From positions 124,001 to 188,000 of the forward strand of contig PHBU01000009.1 of assembly GCA_002840685.1 (NCBI GenBank): a stretch of DNA of 64,000 nt, read 5' to 3'. Source of the DNA: Chloroflexi bacterium HGW-Chloroflexi-6 (lineage in GTDB: Bacteria; Chloroflexota; Anaerolineae; Anaerolineales; Villigracilaceae). The position numbers and the translations under genes were made by a program. Positions 16,342 through 24,960 of the stretch are shown piece by piece. A model generated the notes under the pieces. That model was not told where the DNA came from. It worked only from the letters and a program-made list of their open reading frames with translations, and ran no database searches. Position 1 is the first letter of the stretch, and each line of letters begins with the position of its first letter.

Positions 16342-18211
16342 GATTATTTCCTACCAAAGCCTGCTGGAAAATTACCAGGAGGTCAAGCCGATCCTGAACG
16401 GGCGTTTGGGCCTGGCCGACGAGTCTGGGTCTCAAATGGTGTTGGTTTGCGGCGGAACCGGCTGTCAATCTTCAGATAGCGCCAAAATCGTATCCGAATT
16501 CCAGCGTTTGATTGTAGAACACGGGATGCAGGATCGTCTTGAAGCCTCGATTGCCGGCTGTTTCGGTTTTTGTGAAAAAGGCCCAATCGTCAAGATTTTC
16601 CCGGACAACACCTTTTATGTGGAAGTCAAACCGGAAGATGTGCCTGAAATCTTTGGCCAGCACCTGCTCAAAGGTCAAAAGGTGGATCACCTTTTATATG
16701 AAGAGCCCAACCAGAAAGAGAAGATCGTCACTGCTGATGAAATTCCCTTTTATCGCTTGCAGAAGCGGATTGCCCTGCGCAATTGCGGCTTGATCAACCC
16801 CGAAAAAATTGAAGAATACATCGCCAATGGCGGTTACCAATCCATCGGCAAAGCCCTGACCCAGATGACACCCGAAGATATCATCGAGACGATGAAAGCT
16901 TCCGGCCTGCGCGGGCGCGGCGGCGCGGGCTTCACCACCGGGCAGAAATGGGCCTTTGCCAAAAGCTATGCCGGCCCCGAAAAATTCGTCATCTGTAACG
17001 CCGATGAAGGCGACCCGGGCGCGTTTATGGATCGCTCCATCATGGAAGGCGATGCCCATAGCGTGATCGAAGGCATGACGTTGGCAGGCTTTGCGATCGG
17101 AGCCAGCCAGGGTTATGTCTATATCCGCGCGGAATATCCGCTGGCGGTAAACCGATTAAAAATTGCCCTGCAACAGGCCCGCGCCTATGGGTTTTTGGGC
17201 AAGAATATTCTCGGCACTGATTTTAATTTCGATATCGATATTCGTTTGGGTGCTGGCGCTTTCGTCTGCGGCGAAGAGACAGCCCTGATCCGGTCCATCG
17301 AGGGCGAGCGTGGAGAGCCAACCGTCAAGCCACCCTTCCCTGCGGAGAGCGGCCTGTGGGGCTGCCCGACCATTGTGAACAACGTTGAGACTCTGGCGAA
17401 TATTCCGTATATTTTCCAGTATGGCCCGGAAAATTACAGCGCATTGGGTACCGGCACATCGAAGGGTACCAAGGTTTTTGCCCTGGCTGGCAAGGTTAAA
17501 AATGTAGGCCTGGTTGAAGTCCCGATGGGGACCACCTTGCGCGAGATCATTTATGACATTGGGGGCGGCATCAAGGGCGGTTCCCGGTTCAAGGCCGCCC
17601 AGACCGGCGGCCCCTCGGGCGGCTGTATCCCCGCCCAGTTCCTGGACACCCCGATCGACTATGAGTCGCTGATGTCGATCGGTTCCATGATGGGGTCGGG
17701 CGGTATGATCGTTCTGAACGAGGACGATTGCATGGTCAACATCGCCCGCTTCTACCTGGAATTCACCGTGGAAGAATCCTGTGGCCGGTGTGGCCCCTGT
17801 CGTTTGGGCAACAAACGCCTGCTTGAGATTTTGACGGATATAACAGAAGGGCGTGGCACGGAGGCCGACCTGGCCGAACTGCGCGAACTTTCGCAAAGCA
17901 TTATGGACACTTCGCTGTGCGGCCTGGGTCAAACTGCTCCCAACCCTGTCATCAGCACCATGAAATACTTCTGGGATGAATACGAAGCCCATGTCAAGGA
18001 AAAGCGCTGCCCGTCGGGAGTGTGCCAGAAACTCTTGCGCTACGAAGTCATTGCTGAAAAGTGTATTGGCTGCACGGCTTGCGCGCGCGTCTGCCCGGTC
18101 ACTTGCATTTCTGGCATGGTGAAGCAGCCGCATACCATCGACCAAACCCGTTGTATCAAATGCGGCGCATGCATGACGAAGTGCAAATTCAGCGCCATCT
18201 CCAGAAACTAA
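16334..18211 (+). CDS. hndC: Hydrogenase flavin subunit, NuoF-like (HndC/HydB)
   Basis: A 625-residue flavoprotein. An N-terminal thioredoxin-like [2Fe-2S] domain (CGGTGC and GCFGFC) leads into the NuoF core with its NADH and FMN sites (GRGGAGFTTGQKW, NADEGDPGAFMDR, CGEETALIRSIEGERG). An SLBB segment follows, then a [4Fe-4S] ligand set (ESCGRCGPCR plus LCGLGQ) and a C-terminal two-cluster ferredoxin domain (CIGCTACARVCP, CIKCGACMTKC). This layout matches HndC/HydB, the NAD(P)(H)-binding subunit of trimeric [FeFe] hydrogenases that can bifurcate electrons between NAD(P)H and ferredoxin. Bifurcation itself is inference. Confidence 0.95.
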   Translation: MPKIISYQSLLENYQEVKPILNGRLGLADESGSQMVLVCGGTGCQSSDSAKIVSEFQRLIVEHGMQDRLEASIAGCFGFCEKGPIVKIFPDNTFYVEVKPEDVPEIFGQHLLKGQKVDHLLYEEPNQKEKIVTADEIPFYRLQKRIALRNCGLINPEKIEEYIANGGYQSIGKALTQMTPEDIIETMKASGLRGRGGAGFTTGQKWAFAKSYAGPEKFVICNADEGDPGAFMDRSIMEGDAHSVIEGMTLAGFAIGASQGYVYIRAEYPLAVNRLKIALQQARAYGFLGKNILGTDFNFDIDIRLGAGAFVCGEETALIRSIEGERGEPTVKPPFPAESGLWGCPTIVNNVETLANIPYIFQYGPENYSALGTGTSKGTKVFALAGKVKNVGLVEVPMGTTLREIIYDIGGGIKGGSRFKAAQTGGPSGGCIPAQFLDTPIDYESLMSIGSMMGSGGMIVLNEDDCMVNIARFYLEFTVEESCGRCGPCRLGNKRLLEILTDITEGRGTEADLAELRELSQSIMDTSLCGLGQTAPNPVISTMKYFWDEYEAHVKEKRCPSGVCQKLLRYEVIAEKCIGCTACARVCPVTCISGMVKQPHTIDQTRCIKCGACMTKCKFSAISRN

Positions 18212-18222
18212 GGAGTCTTATC

Positions 18223-19962
18223 ATGGTAAACATAATTATTGACAAACAACAGATCAGCGTTCCCGATGGAACCACTGTCTTGGAAGCGGCTCGTAAGGCC
18301 AATATCAAAATCCCTTCGCTTTGCTATCTTAACCTCGAGAAATCTAACTTCCTGAACAATGTCGCATCCTGCCGCATTTGTGTTGTCGAGGTGGAAGGAC
18401 GCCGCAACCTGCCCCCGGCTTGCGCTACCCCGGTTTCAGATGGGATGAGGATCACAACCAACTCGAAGCGCGTGCTGCTTTCCCGGCGCAAAAACCTCGA
18501 GCTGATCCTGTCCAACCATCCCTTTAACTGCCTGGTCTGCGCCAAATCGACTGACTGCGAATTGCAAACACTGGCCTGGGAATTTGGGGTCAACTCCCAG
18601 CGTTATCGCGGCGAGCGTGCCACTCACGCCATCGACAAATCTAGCGGCGCTCTCAAGCGTGACCCGGAAAAATGTATCATGTGCCGCCGTTGCGAAGTGA
18701 TGTGCAATGAAGTCCAGACAGTTGGGGCCCTGACCGCCTTTGGGCGCGGTTTCAACACCGTGGTTGCCCCTGCCGAAAAGAAACCCATCACCGAATCCCC
18801 GTGCGTATACTGTGGCCAGTGTGTGTCTGTCTGTCCGACTGCCGCTTTGACAGGTGTTGGCTATATCACCGAAGTTTGGGAAGCGCTATTCAACCCGGCC
18901 AAGACGGTTGTGGTTCAAGTTGCGCCCGCGGTACGCGTAGCAATTGGAGAAGAGTTCGGGATGCCTGCCGGGCAAATCGTCACGGGCCGGTTGGCTGCCG
19001 GTTTACGCCGCCTGGGATTCAACGCAATTTTTGACACCACCTTTGGCGCTGACCTGACTGTGATGGAGGAAGCCAAGGAAATCATGGGGCGGCTGACCAC
19101 CAATGAAAACCTTCCCATCTTGACCTCTTGCTGCCCCGGTTGGATCAACTTCATCAATTATCATTTCCCCAGCCTGAAATATATGCCATCCTCTTGCAAA
19201 TCGCCCCAACAGATGACCGGCGCGGTTGCCAAAAGCTATTATGCCAATAAAATGGGGATCGACCCCAAAGATATTGTCATGGTTTCAGTGATGCCGTGTA
19301 TTGCCAAGAAGTATGAAGCAGCATTGCCTTACCAACAGGTTAACGGCATCGCGGATGTTGATTATGTGATCACCACCCGCGAGCTGGCCAAAATGCTCAA
19401 AGAAGGCTCGGTTGACTTGCGCTACATGCCCGAAGAAGATTTTGACAATCCGCTTGGAGAATCCACTGGCGCCGGTGTAATTTTTGGTGCGACAGGCGGC
19501 GTTTTGGAGGCGGCTCTGCGTACCGTTCACGAACAATATACGGGCAAAAAGCTCGAAGATGTTAACTTTGTCGCCGTGCGAGGCATGGCTGGTATTCGAG
19601 AAGCCGAAGTCCAGATCAACGGACGAACGGTAAAGGTGGCGGCGCTTTCCGGGTTGGGAAATGCGCGCAAGGTTTTGGAGAAGATTGTCAAGGGCGAGGA
19701 ACACTACGATGTCATTGAAATTATGGCATGCCCTGGCGGATGCGTGAACGGCGGCGGCCAGCCTTATTCCCGCAACCGTGAGGAAGTTGTTGAGCAGCGG
19801 GTACGAGGCCTATATCAGATCGACCGCAACCTGCCCATCCGCAAATCGCATGAGAATCCCGCCGTCCAGCAGTTGTACCAGGAGTTCCTGGGCGAACCAG
19901 GCAGCCCCCTGGCGCACGAATTATTGCACGTACATCATGCTGAAGAAGCATCTCACTCTTAA
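18223..19962 (+). CDS. hndD: [FeFe] hydrogenase catalytic subunit (group A3-like)
   Basis: A 579-residue protein. N-terminal [2Fe-2S] ferredoxin domain, a His-ligated [4Fe-4S] motif (HPFNCLVCAKSTDC) and two [4Fe-4S] sets (CIMCRRCEVMC, CVYCGQCVSVCP) lead to the H-cluster domain. All three H-cluster motifs are intact: TSCCPGW, MPCIAKKYEA and MACPGGCVNGGGQP. It makes or consumes H2. The ATG at 18223 follows AAGGAG; the frame is open upstream but overlaps hndC. With hndA and hndC it forms a trimeric NAD(P)-linked hydrogenase. The maturases HydEFG are not in the window and must be elsewhere. Confidence 0.96.
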   Translation: MVNIIIDKQQISVPDGTTVLEAARKANIKIPSLCYLNLEKSNFLNNVASCRICVVEVEGRRNLPPACATPVSDGMRITTNSKRVLLSRRKNLELILSNHPFNCLVCAKSTDCELQTLAWEFGVNSQRYRGERATHAIDKSSGALKRDPEKCIMCRRCEVMCNEVQTVGALTAFGRGFNTVVAPAEKKPITESPCVYCGQCVSVCPTAALTGVGYITEVWEALFNPAKTVVVQVAPAVRVAIGEEFGMPAGQIVTGRLAAGLRRLGFNAIFDTTFGADLTVMEEAKEIMGRLTTNENLPILTSCCPGWINFINYHFPSLKYMPSSCKSPQQMTGAVAKSYYANKMGIDPKDIVMVSVMPCIAKKYEAALPYQQVNGIADVDYVITTRELAKMLKEGSVDLRYMPEEDFDNPLGESTGAGVIFGATGGVLEAALRTVHEQYTGKKLEDVNFVAVRGMAGIREAEVQINGRTVKVAALSGLGNARKVLEKIVKGEEHYDVIEIMACPGGCVNGGGQPYSRNREEVVEQRVRGLYQIDRNLPIRKSHENPAVQQLYQEFLGEPGSPLAHELLHVHHAEEASHS

Positions 19963-19970
19963 TCTCAAAA

Positions 19971-20001
19971 CGAACGGCCGATGGTTTCCATCGGCCGTTC
20001 G
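19971..20001. terminator. Convergent hairpin after the hydrogenase operon
   Basis: Perfect 14-bp stem CGAACGGCCGATGG around TTT, between convergent hndD and the minus-strand anti-sigma gene. The following T-tract is interrupted. Confidence 0.75.
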
Positions 20002-20052
20002 CTCTAAAAGTTATTTTTCAGGGCCCGAAGGCCATCACTTGTTTTTCGATAT

Positions 20053-22158
20053 TTACGGCACAATCACTTTTTCCAGAATATCCACAACATCCTGTGGCGG
20101 CATGTCCAGTTTTTCGAGCAGTAGGGTGGTATTGGTGTGGTCAACCTGTTCTGTTCCATCGGCAAGACGCAGGAGAACGCGTGTTTTCAAGGTTTGCCCG
20201 GTCATTTTGTCCACCCACACCTGGCGGGCCGACCCACAAAACGACTGGGCTTCACCGGAATTTTGGTTGGAGGCGCCAAAGATATCAATAAAAGTCACCA
20301 GATAGCAGGGCAAGCCATTATCGCATTGAGTTTCTTCGATGCTTACTGCAGCGTTGCTATTTTCCAGGGCGGCATTAAAGTCCGCGAGCAGCGAACTGGA
20401 TGAGAAACGATAGCGTTCCCCGCCGAGATAGCCAGAGTCCCCAACGGTGAAGTTGATAAAGTAATCGCCGACCGTTACTGTTCGCTGGATGATGTTTCCT
20501 GCCTCATCGTAGTCTGTGTGCAGCGTTCGCGTGATATAGCCTGCCTCGTCAATCTCCAGCCATTGTTCGGATTTGATATAGGGCGGCGGAAAGGTTTGGC
20601 CTGCCCTGGGGGTGGTCTCGGTTTTGGTGACATAATGCACCCAGCCGAGGCCCTGCTGGAAGGGCGCATCGAAAGATTCGGTCAGGCGGACCAGCTCCAG
20701 CCAGAGCGGGTCGCTGAAGGCCGGGGTAGGGCTGGTGTATGCCGACTGTGTCGGAGCCGGTGTGGATGTGCCGCCAACAAGCACGCCGGATGGGGCCGCC
20801 GGGGCCTGCCAGGTGATGTTCCACTCTCCCCGGGCCGTATAGTTGACGCGCATCAGGCGAATTTCGAACGGCTCCGTCGGGAGCGGGGCGAATGTCAACT
20901 CGGCGCTGAATGTGTTTTCAGATGTTGGCATACCCCCACGTGAACCGCTGGCTTTTTCACTGTAAAGCATGACACCATTTGCGCTGTCATCGGATTGCAG
21001 GGTAAAAACCAGGGTGTTGAGGTTGGTCAGTTGCGCAGAGGTTACTTTTAGAATGAACCTGCCCGCCGAGAGAGTCTCATCCAGATGCCAGGTTTGGCCT
21101 GCCTGCGGATTTGGGCCGGGGTCGAAGGGGAAAGCAGGGGCATCCCCTGATAGATCCAGCGAAAGCGGCAGGTTCCGCGGGTCGGGAAAGGCGGTCAGCG
21201 ACAGGGTGAGCGACTCGCCGCCTTTGAACGGTACCGTTTCGTAGGTTTTTACGCGATTTTCGGAATCGTTCATCACCTGGGTCAGCGGGTAGATGATCCC
21301 GTCTGCGCCGGTCAATGTGACGTTCCAGTCGCTGTTGAGATTTGTGCCCGGCTGGTCGAAATGCAGGGCTACTTGTAAAACGGTTTTGTCGCTGGCGGCG
21401 GCGATATTTTCGAGAACAATGCTCAAGCCATCGTGATTTTGACTGGCGAGTGGTTTCAAGTCGCTACCTGCCGGGGCCGGGATGATTTCTTCCGCGCGCA
21501 GCGGGCGCAGGCGGATGGGCAGCTCGGCATGCCACACAACCACATCATTCTCATCCATGAGATCGTATCGCAGGGTTAACTGCTGTGTGCCGGGTGGCAG
21601 TGGGTCGAATTCGAGCGTGGTCAGCACTTGGCTGGCGCTAGGGTCATCGCCGGAACCCTGCCGAAAGGAGGCTTCACTTCCATCTGGAAGGAGAATCACC
21701 GCGTGGGCAAAGGCTCGCGTGGCCTGGGTCGGGCGACCGATTTGTTCGATGGTCACGGTGAATTTTTGCAGGTCGCTGGTCGCCTGCAGGCTGCGCAAGG
21801 TAACCCCATCGAGGCTGATCTCGCCTGGCTCCGCCAGGGTATAGACTGCGCCGGAGTCGCTGGTGAAGCCAAAGCCGGGAATGAAGCCGGAAAGCCTGCC
21901 GATGGCATAGGCCGCTCCGGTGAGAAGGGCCAGCGCGAGCAGAACTAGCAATAGGACAAAAACAGGACGGGCGCGCAGGGTTTGCATGAAGGTTTTCCTT
22001 TGACGGGCAGATGCCTGGGCTGCGATCAAAGCCTGATGACGGCGGTGCAGGCTCAATTCGAGACGGGAAGCGAAGGCGGAATACGGTTCAGGCGCGGTAT
22101 AAAAATCGTTTAGCGCAGTATCAAGGCTTGGGGGCAGAGTCAAATCCAATTTATCCAT
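20053..22158 (-). CDS. Membrane anti-sigma-like protein with large exported domain
   Basis: A protein of about 701 residues. A short cytoplasmic region carries the segment TFMQTLRARP right before a single membrane helix (VFVLLLVLLALALLTGAAYA, near residue 80). About 600 exported residues follow, with beta-rich domains, a Thr/Pro linker near the middle and a C-terminal part resembling LolA/MucB-type sensor domains. Its start overlaps the end of the ECF sigma gene, the classic sigma/anti-sigma arrangement, so I infer it sequesters that sigma and responds to an envelope signal. No zinc-binding HxxxCxxC motif is seen. An alternative start lies 3 codons upstream at 22167. It shares its anchor segment with the protein at 27439-29988. 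Confidence 0.72.
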   Translation of the reverse strand: MDKLDLTLPPSLDTALNDFYTAPEPYSAFASRLELSLHRRHQALIAAQASARQRKTFMQTLRARPVFVLLLVLLALALLTGAAYAIGRLSGFIPGFGFTSDSGAVYTLAEPGEISLDGVTLRSLQATSDLQKFTVTIEQIGRPTQATRAFAHAVILLPDGSEASFRQGSGDDPSASQVLTTLEFDPLPPGTQQLTLRYDLMDENDVVVWHAELPIRLRPLRAEEIIPAPAGSDLKPLASQNHDGLSIVLENIAAASDKTVLQVALHFDQPGTNLNSDWNVTLTGADGIIYPLTQVMNDSENRVKTYETVPFKGGESLTLSLTAFPDPRNLPLSLDLSGDAPAFPFDPGPNPQAGQTWHLDETLSAGRFILKVTSAQLTNLNTLVFTLQSDDSANGVMLYSEKASGSRGGMPTSENTFSAELTFAPLPTEPFEIRLMRVNYTARGEWNITWQAPAAPSGVLVGGTSTPAPTQSAYTSPTPAFSDPLWLELVRLTESFDAPFQQGLGWVHYVTKTETTPRAGQTFPPPYIKSEQWLEIDEAGYITRTLHTDYDEAGNIIQRTVTVGDYFINFTVGDSGYLGGERYRFSSSSLLADFNAALENSNAAVSIEETQCDNGLPCYLVTFIDIFGASNQNSGEAQSFCGSARQVWVDKMTGQTLKTRVLLRLADGTEQVDHTNTTLLLEKLDMPPQDVVDILEKVIVP

Positions 22159-22651
22159 TTTCGGCATCCCAGTGTTCGCGCAGCCAATCAAGGGCGCGAT
22201 AAACGCTCATTTTAACGGCGGCTTCATTCTTGCCTTCGAGCAGGGCGATCTCAGCGAAGCCCAACCCGGCAGAAAAGCGCAGGCGCAACAGTTCCTGCTT
22301 TTCTTCGTCCAGTTGGGCGAGTAGGGTCTTCAGGCGGCGCAGATCTTCGCGGGCTTCGAGTACGGCCAACAGACCGGGTTCAGGATCAGGATGCTCTTCG
22401 AGCGGAGCAGTGGGACGCTGACGGTAAAAATCGGCGGCGCGGCGGCGGGCAATGGTGAATAACCAGGCAGGGAAGCTGCCGCCAGGTTGAAAGCGGCCCT
22501 GCATAAGCCCATCCAACGCTTCGGTGAAAGTTTGAGCGCTCAGGTCTTCGGCCTCTGCGACGTTGCCGACCCGATGATACAGGTAGCGGTAAACAGCAGG
22601 CAGGTACTGCCGGTAGAGTGCGGCAAAAGAATCAGGGTCAGATGGGTTCAT
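22151..22651 (-). CDS. ECF RNA polymerase sigma factor
   Basis: A 166-residue sigma-70 family protein with only regions 2 and 4. Region 2 shows YLYHRVGNVAEAEDLSAQTFTEAL and FPAWLFTIARRRAADFYR; region 4 shows LLRLRFSAGLGFAEIALLEGKNEAAVKMSVYRAL. It would direct RNA polymerase to a small set of promoters, probably including its own. The membrane protein gene downstream overlaps its stop, giving a co-translated regulator pair. A 14-bp inverted repeat just upstream separates it from the VanZ-like gene. Confidence 0.93.
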   Translation of the reverse strand: MNPSDPDSFAALYRQYLPAVYRYLYHRVGNVAEAEDLSAQTFTEALDGLMQGRFQPGGSFPAWLFTIARRRAADFYRQRPTAPLEEHPDPEPGLLAVLEAREDLRRLKTLLAQLDEEKQELLRLRFSAGLGFAEIALLEGKNEAAVKMSVYRALDWLREHWDAENG

Positions 22652-22698
22652 CTATGATGTATATCGGGTTGGGGTGGGAAAAGTAACAAGATGGGCGA

Positions 22699-22731
22699 GA
22701 TTTACAGGAGTAACCTTTACTCCTGTAAATC
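22699..22731. repeat. 14-bp inverted repeat spanning the VanZ stop codon
   Basis: GATTTACAGGAGTA and its exact complement enclose a 5-base loop. Being without a T-run, it is more likely an mRNA processing or stabilising hairpin than a terminator. Confidence 0.6.
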
Positions 22732-23269
22732 CTGTTGAAAACTTCTTGCACTAACCTGAGCAGAGCATAATCCCAACATCACCCCCAGGGTGTTGAGAAT
22801 GGTGTCGTTGATATCCACCGTGCGGTAGTTGCTACCGAGCAGGAGCATGGTCAGCAGTTGCGCGGACTCGGTGCTGAAACCCACCGCCAGCGCGAGAAGC
22901 GGAACGTGCTGTGCAGGCAAGAGGCGCAGCAGCGGGTAGAGAACGCCAAAGGGGATGGTCATCAGGATGTTTGCGATGATTCCTTGCCTGCAGGCGTTGG
23001 GCAATTCCCAGCAGCCGCCAAAATAGAACGGAATCAGGTTCAGGCCATGATAACGGTAGAGATGAGTGAGTTGTTCCCAGCGGAGGCAAAGGGGATGCCG
23101 ACACCCGGCTCCGTGAGAATGAGAGGGACAGTACCGCATCCACCAACGCCAGCAGGTACACCCAAAAGGCGGCGAAGGTTAGTAGGAATTTCCAACCGCG
23201 CCGCCGCAGGTTGTAGAGGGTGAAGAGCAGCGCAGCCAGGATAATGGGAATAGGGAGTTCGATGGGCAT
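22717..23269 (-). pseudogene. VanZ-family membrane protein gene, frameshifted
   Basis: Two overlapping minus-strand frames, offset by one base, together make one VanZ-like protein. The first (from ATG at 23269, MPIELPIPIILAALLF) supplies the N-terminal helices up to about VDAVLSLSF. The second supplies HLYRYHGLNLIPFYF, NILMTIPFGVLYPLL, the STESAQLL helix and DINDTILNTLG, all typical VanZ features. The change of frame falls at about 23075-23115. Either the gene is broken in this strain or a base is wrong in the assembly. The start codon lies right after the stop of the upstream lipoprotein gene, so it belongs to that operon. VanZ proteins are polytopic membrane proteins; one confers teicoplanin resistance, but most have unknown roles. 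Confidence 0.7.
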
Positions 23270-23271
23270 GG

Positions 23272-24840
23272 TTATTCTTTGACAGGTTGAACCAACACCC
23301 CAAACCAAACCCCGTCACGCCGAGCGTAGAAGAATGCGCCACCCGCCAGCGGCTGGAAATCATACATTCCTGTTTCGCAGCAGACATCGCCGTGAGCAAT
23401 ATCTTTATACGTTACCGGCAGTTCCAATCCATCATAAACCAGGCTGAAATCAGAAGCGCGGCGTGCGGCAAAAAACGGTTTGCCGTTCACCAGGTGCCAG
23501 TCGAATATCTCGGTATATCCCCACTCTTGGTTTTTGGGCAGGCCATCCACGAATAAGACAGAGCGGATTTCTGTTACCCAGTGCCCATCCCATGCCCACA
23601 AGCCGCGCATAGGTGAACCAGCGGAGCTCATGTGCGGAATGGAAAGAGTTTGAAGCGGTTGACCATCTGCGAAAATTTCCATGCGGGCAGGCGCGCCAAC
23701 AGGGAAGACTTCGGTTTCGGAGTAGTTGAAAGAAAGCAGGCGGTTACCTGCCCATACGCGATCAAAGCCGAATTCCCAAAACGAAAGGGGCTGCACGCCC
23801 TCCCTTGTGACCATTATGGGGAACTGACTGCCGTTCCCATCTTCGGCGCGCGCCCAAAAGATGAAATCCTTCCCATCCGGGCGGATGGAGACTTCGCCCA
23901 GCCCAACCAGCCTGGAGAAGATTGTCTCATCTCCCTTTTTCAGGTCGAAGGAAGCCCAGGGTTGGGCGGTTTGGCGCTCTTCCAGGCGCAAGCCAAAGGC
24001 GGCCAAATCGCGGTTTGTCGCTTGCATTTTCTCGCGCTCGCTTTGGCTCCAAAGTGTATTTACTTTCACATCAAGCGCGTTTATCCTGGTACGGAAGCCA
24101 TCGAGGTGCCGGATGGGATGACAGGTATCGTTGGTAATTGCATATTCTGTGATGGTGAGTCCGGCTGCCTGCTGGCTGGAAATCGCCAGAACTGAGGGGA
24201 TTTCGCGGCAGTGCGGCGAATCATAGTATCCGCTGTATGTGGGTTCTGGAGCAGCCTGAAGAAAGCTCAGGCTGGAGAGAATTCCGTCAAAATGGGTGGA
24301 ATCCGCGCGCAGGATGAGTAATTCATCGGGGCGAGCCGGGTTGCGAGCAAAAAGCACTGATTCCAATCCCGGTTGTGGCAAGTTTGGAGAAACGATGCAG
24401 CCATATCCGAACCATAGATTTTGCTTTATATCCCAGCCCTGCCAATCATAGATGAAAGGCATTTCACCGTAACGGGTATTGAGGTTGGGGTCATTGGCTT
24501 CCTGAACGCACAGGTGACTTAATTGGTCATACAGAGATCGGGCATAACGTTGTGATTCGATCTGCCAGAAGCCGCCTGGGCCGGAGGCGCGATTCTCGCC
24601 ATTCGTCTGCCAGATGGGGGGATAGCGCAAAGATAATTTGAGATCCTGGCTGTGAAATGTTTGCCAGTCTGCGGGAATTTCTGTTGGGATTGGGAAGGGG
24701 GTGACGGTAGGATCTGGCGTTTCCTGCGGGATGGATGTTGGGCTGCTGGACGGCCGGGGGCTGGCAGATTCCGTCGGCATGGAATCTGGCTGACAGGCGG
24801 CCAGCATAAAGGCGAGCAGAACAAGCACATTTTTTTTCAT
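23272..24840 (-). CDS. Secreted lipoprotein of unknown function
   Basis: A 522-residue protein with a lipoprotein signal peptide (MKKNVLVLLAFMLAAC, Cys16) followed by a Ser/Thr/Pro-rich linker to about residue 55. The remainder is a globular exported region with many Trp, Tyr and Asp residues and TolB-like strand patterns (SIRPDGKDFIFWARAED). Four Cys near the end (CC and others) may form disulfides. I do not recognise a family. It is co-oriented with, and 2 bases from, the VanZ-like gene and lies in the sigma/anti-sigma surface block, suggesting an envelope role. Confidence 0.75.
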   Translation of the reverse strand: MKKNVLVLLAFMLAACQPDSMPTESASPRPSSSPTSIPQETPDPTVTPFPIPTEIPADWQTFHSQDLKLSLRYPPIWQTNGENRASGPGGFWQIESQRYARSLYDQLSHLCVQEANDPNLNTRYGEMPFIYDWQGWDIKQNLWFGYGCIVSPNLPQPGLESVLFARNPARPDELLILRADSTHFDGILSSLSFLQAAPEPTYSGYYDSPHCREIPSVLAISSQQAAGLTITEYAITNDTCHPIRHLDGFRTRINALDVKVNTLWSQSEREKMQATNRDLAAFGLRLEERQTAQPWASFDLKKGDETIFSRLVGLGEVSIRPDGKDFIFWARAEDGNGSQFPIMVTREGVQPLSFWEFGFDRVWAGNRLLSFNYSETEVFPVGAPARMEIFADGQPLQTLSIPHMSSAGSPMRGLWAWDGHWVTEIRSVLFVDGLPKNQEWGYTEIFDWHLVNGKPFFAARRASDFSLVYDGLELPVTYKDIAHGDVCCETGMYDFQPLAGGAFFYARRDGVWFGVLVQPVKE

Positions 24841-24955
24841 CTTTTATGGCTTCCAGAATTCCAATCCAGGGTAAGCGCGATCTCTTTGTTGCTCTTTACC
24901 CAGAAGATACGCAATGATCTGGTATTCACACCGAACGAATTGAGATTTATGCGCC
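24841..24955 (-). pseudogene. Decayed copy of the small LuxR-type regulator gene
   Basis: This stretch matches the first ~110 bases of the gene at 27151-27417: both share GCGATCTCTTTGTTGCTCTT and TGCGCCCA on the plus strand with scattered changes and small gaps. The peptide still reads KSNKEIALTLD against KSNKEIALALG in the intact copy, but the frame is disturbed and ends early. It lies between the propeller lipoprotein and the next lipoprotein, exactly where the intact copy sits relative to its own neighbour. Confidence 0.65.
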
Positions 24956-24960
24956 CAGGT

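Noticed and set aside
17156..18145. Long minus-strand open frame opposite hndC
   Set aside because: It is the reverse shadow of a strongly conserved GC-rich gene, has low-complexity composition and no ribosome site.
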